Part shown: piece by piece, positions 60,441-64,000 of the stretch
Position numbering within the stretch: position 1 is the first letter of the stretch
Layout: the number at the start of each line of letters is the position of its first letter
Assembly (NCBI GenBank): GCA_964450495.1
Contig: CAYVFU010000010.1
Span: 1 to 64,000, forward strand
DNA length: 64,000 nt
Direction of reading: 5' to 3'
DNA from: CALFUK01 sp964450495
GTDB taxonomy: Bacteria; Bacteroidota; Bacteroidia; Chitinophagales; Saprospiraceae
Notes under the pieces: model-generated
Told to the model about the DNA's origin: nothing
What the model saw: only the letters and a program-made list of their open reading frames with translations
The model's database searches: none
Made by a program: the position numbers and the translations under genes

Positions 60441-62981
60441 TTAGTCGTTAACGTTTTGCGCTTTTTGCTTTTTCGCAAATGTAACGATGATACTATCCTT
60501 CTCCTTATTCATCACTGCTTTCAGTTTACTTTCTTCTGCAGGATTTTCATTGAGAATGAATTCTGCTAAAGGATCTTCAAGATATTTCTGAATAGCACGA
60601 TGCAGCGGTCTTGCACCAAACTGTGGATCAAAGCCTTTCTCTGCTACAAACGTTTTTGCATCTTTTGAAAGTTCTAAAGTATATGTCAGCTTTTCTAATC
60701 TCTTGTACACACTCTGTAAAGTGATGTCGATAATTTCGAAAATATGATCTTGAGTCAAACTGTTAAAGATGACCACATCATCAATTCTGTTTAAGAATTC
60801 AGGTGAGAAGGTTTTCTTCAATGCACCTTGTATGATGGATTTTGAATACTCTTCTGTAGACTCTTGGCGAGCTTTAGTAGCAAAACCTACTCCTTGACCA
60901 AAATCTTTCAACTGTCTGACACCAATGTTAGATGTCATGATAATTAGAGTATTTCTAAAATCAACTTTACGACCTAGGCCGTCGGTTAACTGTCCATCGT
61001 CTAGTACTTGCAACAAGATGTTATAGACATCTGGGTGCGCTTTCTCAATCTCATCAAGAAGGATAACTGAATAGGGTTTTCTTCTGACTCTCTCGGTCAA
61101 CTGTCCACCTTCTTCATAACCAACGTATCCTGGAGGAGCTCCTATCAATCTACTGACAGAAAATTTCTCCATATATTCACTCATATCAATTCTAATGAGT
61201 GCATCTTCTGTGTCGAACAAATATCTTGCTAGTGCTTTTGCTAATTCAGTTTTACCTACACCAGTGGGGCCGAGGAAGATAAATGAACCAATTGGCTTTG
61301 AAGGATCTTTTAAACCAACTCTATTTCTTTGGATAGCTTTCGTGATTTTTAAAATTGCTTCATCTTGACCGATCACAACTTCTTGTAAATCTTCATTCAT
61401 CTTCACCAGCTTATTACTCTCACTTTGAGCAACACGCTTCACAGGAATACCCGTCATCATCGCTACAACTTCTGCTATATCTTCTTCATCAACAGGGTAG
61501 CGTTTAGTCTTGGATTCTTCTTCCCATTCTGTCTTCGCATTTTCGAGCTGTTTCAGTAATTTGGATTCATTATCACGCAAATCTGCTGCCCTTTCGTATT
61601 GTTGATTTTTGACAGCTTGATTTTTTAATTCCTTAATTTCCTCTATACTCTCTTCTAACTCCTCTATATGCTTAGGGACATGAATGTTTTTTAAATGTGT
61701 TCTTGCACCCACTTCATCCAATACATCAATAGCTTTGTCCGGTAAGAATCGGTCACTGATGTATCTTTCACTTAGAGCCACACAAGCCTTTATAGCAGCG
61801 TCAGAGTAATTTACATTGTGGAATTCTTCGTACTTCGGTTTTATGTTTTCTAGAATGTGGACAGCTTCCTCTGCTGATGGTGGATCAACAATCACTTTTT
61901 GAAAACGTCTGTCTAGGGCACCATCTTTTTCAATATGCTGTCTGTATTCATCTAGTGTAGAAGCACCGATACACTGCAATTCGCCTCTTGCAAGTGCTGG
62001 TTTGAAAATGTTTGACGCATCTAGTGAACCCGTAGCTCCACCTGCTCCGACTATTGTATGAATTTCATCGATAAATAAGATGACGTCTCTTGTTTTTTCT
62101 AGCTCATTCATGATGGCTTTCATCCGTTCTTCAAACTGACCACGATACTTTGTACCTGCAACTAAAGCCGCAAGGTCAAGCATAACAATTCGTTTGTTAA
62201 ATAATGTTCTAGATACCTTCTTTTGAATGATCCTTAAAGCAAGCCCTTCTACAATGGCGGTTTTACCAACACCAGGTTCTCCAATAAGGATAGGATTGTT
62301 TTTCTTTCTTCTACTTAGAATTTGAGAGACTCTTTCGATTTCTGTTTCTCGGCCAATGATTGGATCGAGTTTGTTTTCTTCAGCAAGTCGAGTCACATCT
62401 CTACCGAAATTATCTAATACGGGTGTTTTGGATTTGCCAGAGCTTCTTCGGCCAAAGGACTCCATAGGCTCCTCGTCGTCCATTGGTATATCGCCTTCAG
62501 GAGACGATGCACCGTATATATCATAGTTTGATTCTTGTTCTTGTCTTACGTATTCTAATTCTGATTTAAAACCTTCATAGTCTATTTCAAACTGAGAAAG
62601 TATATCAGAAGCAGTGTTTTCATTATGCTTCAAAATCGACAATAACAAATGCTCAGGATTGATTTCATCATTCTTAAAAAGCTTTGCCTCTAAGAAGGTG
62701 ACTTTCAATACCTTTTCTGCTTGTTTGTTTAATGGAATATTACCAACATTCAGATTTGTGCTTTCTACTTTCACCTGCTGGATGACTTCTTCAATTTTGA
62801 ATTTCAATTCGGTCAAATCCACATCAAGTGAATCCAATACTTTAACTGCTAAACTATCTCTTTCTTGAATCATGCCTAACAATAGGTGCTCAGTCCCAAT
62901 ATAGTCGTGACCCAATCTTAGCGCTTCAGTTCGGCTAAGAGAGATTATCTTCTTTACTTTTGGTGAAAACTTTCTATTCAT
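60441..62981 (-). CDS. clpC: ATP-dependent Clp protease ATP-binding subunit
   Basis: 846-aa Hsp100 unfoldase that feeds ClpP. Two Clp-N repeats about 1-150 (SRTEALRLGHDYIGTEHLLLGM); AAA+ module 1 with Walker A GEPGVGKT and Walker B LFIDEIH; UVR-like coiled-coil middle domain about 430-480 (NQQYERAADLRDNE); AAA+ module 2 with GPTGVGKT and LLDEIEKAHP; C-terminal D2-small domain. The short linker with one UVR segment makes it ClpC, not ClpB. Upstream of infC on the same strand. Confidence 0.95.
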   Translation of the reverse strand: MNRKFSPKVKKIISLSRTEALRLGHDYIGTEHLLLGMIQERDSLAVKVLDSLDVDLTELKFKIEEVIQQVKVESTNLNVGNIPLNKQAEKVLKVTFLEAKLFKNDEINPEHLLLSILKHNENTASDILSQFEIDYEGFKSELEYVRQEQESNYDIYGASSPEGDIPMDDEEPMESFGRRSSGKSKTPVLDNFGRDVTRLAEENKLDPIIGRETEIERVSQILSRRKKNNPILIGEPGVGKTAIVEGLALRIIQKKVSRTLFNKRIVMLDLAALVAGTKYRGQFEERMKAIMNELEKTRDVILFIDEIHTIVGAGGATGSLDASNIFKPALARGELQCIGASTLDEYRQHIEKDGALDRRFQKVIVDPPSAEEAVHILENIKPKYEEFHNVNYSDAAIKACVALSERYISDRFLPDKAIDVLDEVGARTHLKNIHVPKHIEELEESIEEIKELKNQAVKNQQYERAADLRDNESKLLKQLENAKTEWEEESKTKRYPVDEEDIAEVVAMMTGIPVKRVAQSESNKLVKMNEDLQEVVIGQDEAILKITKAIQRNRVGLKDPSKPIGSFIFLGPTGVGKTELAKALARYLFDTEDALIRIDMSEYMEKFSVSRLIGAPPGYVGYEEGGQLTERVRRKPYSVILLDEIEKAHPDVYNILLQVLDDGQLTDGLGRKVDFRNTLIIMTSNIGVRQLKDFGQGVGFATKARQESTEEYSKSIIQGALKKTFSPEFLNRIDDVVIFNSLTQDHIFEIIDITLQSVYKRLEKLTYTLELSKDAKTFVAEKGFDPQFGARPLHRAIQKYLEDPLAEFILNENPAEESKLKAVMNKEKDSIIVTFAKKQKAQNVND

Positions 62982-63345
62982 TCAATCTAAATTTACATCC
63001 ACATGTTGCTGATATAAGCATACTCTCCTAATAGTGTTAAAAAGTATGCCAATTGCAGTCAATAAAATGGCTCATTTACACTTCCCAACAACAAAAAAGG
63101 AGTTATAGATTTATCAGACAGCAAATTAACAATTATTTCACTCACTTTATCGACAATTCTACGACATCTTTAAACCGATCATGGATTATTATTTGTCCCG
63201 ACGATCTCAGCAAGCTATATTAACAGGATAGTTGATAATGAAGGATGTAATATATTGGTAATCAAATAGTTATATCTGTGAAAAAGAAATTAGGCATTTC
63301 AGCTAATAATTCAATAAATTTGCGCTCAGTTAATTTTGATAAAGA
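62982..63345. other. 364-bp divergent promoter region of clpC and STAS genes
   Basis: Two TAnnTTTG boxes (TAAATTTG 63315-63322 and TAATTTTG 63331-63338) precede the STAS gene. On the clpC side only a near match (TAAATTTA 62988-62995) is seen. Nothing else recognised. Confidence 0.4.
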
Positions 63346-63723
63346 ATGAAGTATTCTGTCGATAAAAATGACAATTATTCTGTCCTCCAGTTAGAGGAAG
63401 AAAACCTTAACTCGTTAATTGCACCTAACCTTAAAAGCGAATTTGTTTTTTTAAGAAATGAAGGCGTGCAAAATCTAATCTTTGACTTAACGGCAGTTAA
63501 GTACGTTGATTCGTCTGGTTTAAGCGCCATATTGACAGCTAATCGTTTGTGGAAAGATTTCGGAACATTCATCTTAACAGGTGTTGAACATCCGTCTGTA
63601 CAAAAGCTAATCGAGATATCTAGATTAGAATCTATACTTACCATCATTCCTACAGTGAAAGAATCAATAGAATTTCTAACAATGGAATCCATTGAAGAGG
63701 AATTACAGTCTGATTCGGAGTAA
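63346..63723 (+). CDS. STAS-domain anti-sigma factor antagonist
   Basis: 125 aa; single STAS domain with the phosphorylatable Ser in KYVDSSGLSAILTANR (residues about 60-75). Anti-anti-sigma proteins are switched by serine kinases and bind an anti-sigma factor or phosphatase; partners are not in the window. It is followed 3 bp later by rnz, a pairing often seen in Bacteroidota, so its regulatory target may not be a sigma factor. Confidence 0.88.
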   Translation: MKYSVDKNDNYSVLQLEEENLNSLIAPNLKSEFVFLRNEGVQNLIFDLTAVKYVDSSGLSAILTANRLWKDFGTFILTGVEHPSVQKLIEISRLESILTIIPTVKESIEFLTMESIEEELQSDSE

Positions 63724-63726
63724 ACA

Positions 63727-64000
63727 ATGTCCATTACTGTGCATATATTGGGTGCTAACTCTGCAGTACCCAATAAGAATAGGTTTCCAACTTCACAGTA
63801 CATCAAGCTAGAAAAAGAGTCCATCCTTATCGATTGTGGTGAAGGAGCTCAGATCAATTTGTCTAAATACAAATTAAAGCCTTCTAGAATCAAAACCATA
63901 TTGATCAGTCATTTGCATGGGGATCATGTGTATGGATTGCCAGGTCTTATTGGTTCGTTTAATCTCGCTGGTCGGCAAGAACCTCTGACAGTAGTTGGCC
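63727..64000 (+). CDS. rnz: Ribonuclease Z, 5' part (cut by window edge)
   Basis: First 91 codons from ATG 63727. The beta-lactamase-fold start VHILGANSAVPNKNRFPTSQ, LIDCGEGAQINL and metal motif SHLHGDHVYGLPGL (HxHxDH) identify RNase Z, which trims tRNA 3' ends. The remaining about 210 residues lie beyond the right edge. Confidence 0.92.
   Translation, partial: MSITVHILGANSAVPNKNRFPTSQYIKLEKESILIDCGEGAQINLSKYKLKPSRIKTILISHLHGDHVYGLPGLIGSFNLAGRQEPLTVVG

Noticed and set aside
1..64000. tRNA/rRNA genes, CRISPR arrays, prophage or intact insertion sequences
   Set aside because: None was seen on reading either strand; no transposase or integrase motif, no spaced identical repeats, no tRNA-like cloverleaf in the gaps.

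Overview
The window reads as a chromosomal stretch of an AT-rich member of the Bacteroidota, most likely of the Saprospirales/Lewinella type. This is inferred from gene content, not from a marker tree. The signs are several proteins ending in type IX secretion (T9SS) C-terminal sorting domains, a sigma/FecR/STN-TonB receptor/DUF4249 locus, a fused alpha-beta E1 dehydrogenase, a long-form GAPDH, CotH and lamin-tail proteins, and promoter-like TAnnTTTG boxes close upstream of genes. I saw no rRNA, tRNA, CRISPR array, phage or intact transposase.

Layout. 0-2.7 kb: minus-strand operon of a TetR regulator, an acyl-CoA dehydrogenase and HMG-CoA lyase, with an 18-bp perfect palindrome over its promoter. 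2.9-7.1 kb: a 1394-aa secreted CotH/lamin-tail protein. 7.2-12.6 kb: a polysaccharide segment (methyltransferase, two GT4 glycosyltransferases, wecB-wecC for UDP-ManNAcA). 12.6-15.4 kb: S9 peptidase. 15.4-16.0 kb: non-coding DNA with strong hairpins. 16.0-21.8 kb: operon gap-gcdH-E1(alpha/beta)-gcvT. 21.8-22.5 kb: mostly non-coding, with one possible 36-aa membrane peptide. 22.5-31 kb: sterol-desaturase-family enzyme, a 1199-aa T9SS protein with dockerin-like segment, menB, a cohesin-like T9SS protein and a sugar-porter MFS transporter.

30.8-32.1 kb holds three small membrane proteins. Two are close paralogues (58 of 79 residues identical) whose upstream regions share the same architecture: a 21-bp-spaced direct repeat, then 22 bp, then a TAnnTTTG box. 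This is the best candidate for something undescribed. 32.3-37.5 kb is a complete cell-surface signalling and uptake locus (ECF sigma, FecR anti-sigma, STN-TonB receptor, DUF4249 lipoprotein), followed by an 869-aa BNR/T9SS protein.

40-50 kb: serine hydrolase with TPR, an odd lipoprotein with a second membrane segment, GH26 mannanase-like lipoprotein, lpdA, WG-repeat lipoprotein and two unknown secreted proteins. 50.3-64 kb: coaD-pruA, a CotH lipoprotein, DUF4197, an outer-membrane barrel protein, a divergent sulfatase and Gfo/Idh/MocA oxidoreductase pair, infC (non-ATG start, not followed by rpmI-rplT), clpC, and a STAS protein followed by rnz, which is cut by the right edge.

The genes suggest an aerobic heterotroph that degrades amino acids (leucine, lysine/tryptophan via glutaryl-CoA, proline, branched-chain keto acids) and polysaccharides (mannan, sulfated glycans), makes menaquinone, and invests heavily in secreted multidomain adhesive proteins.
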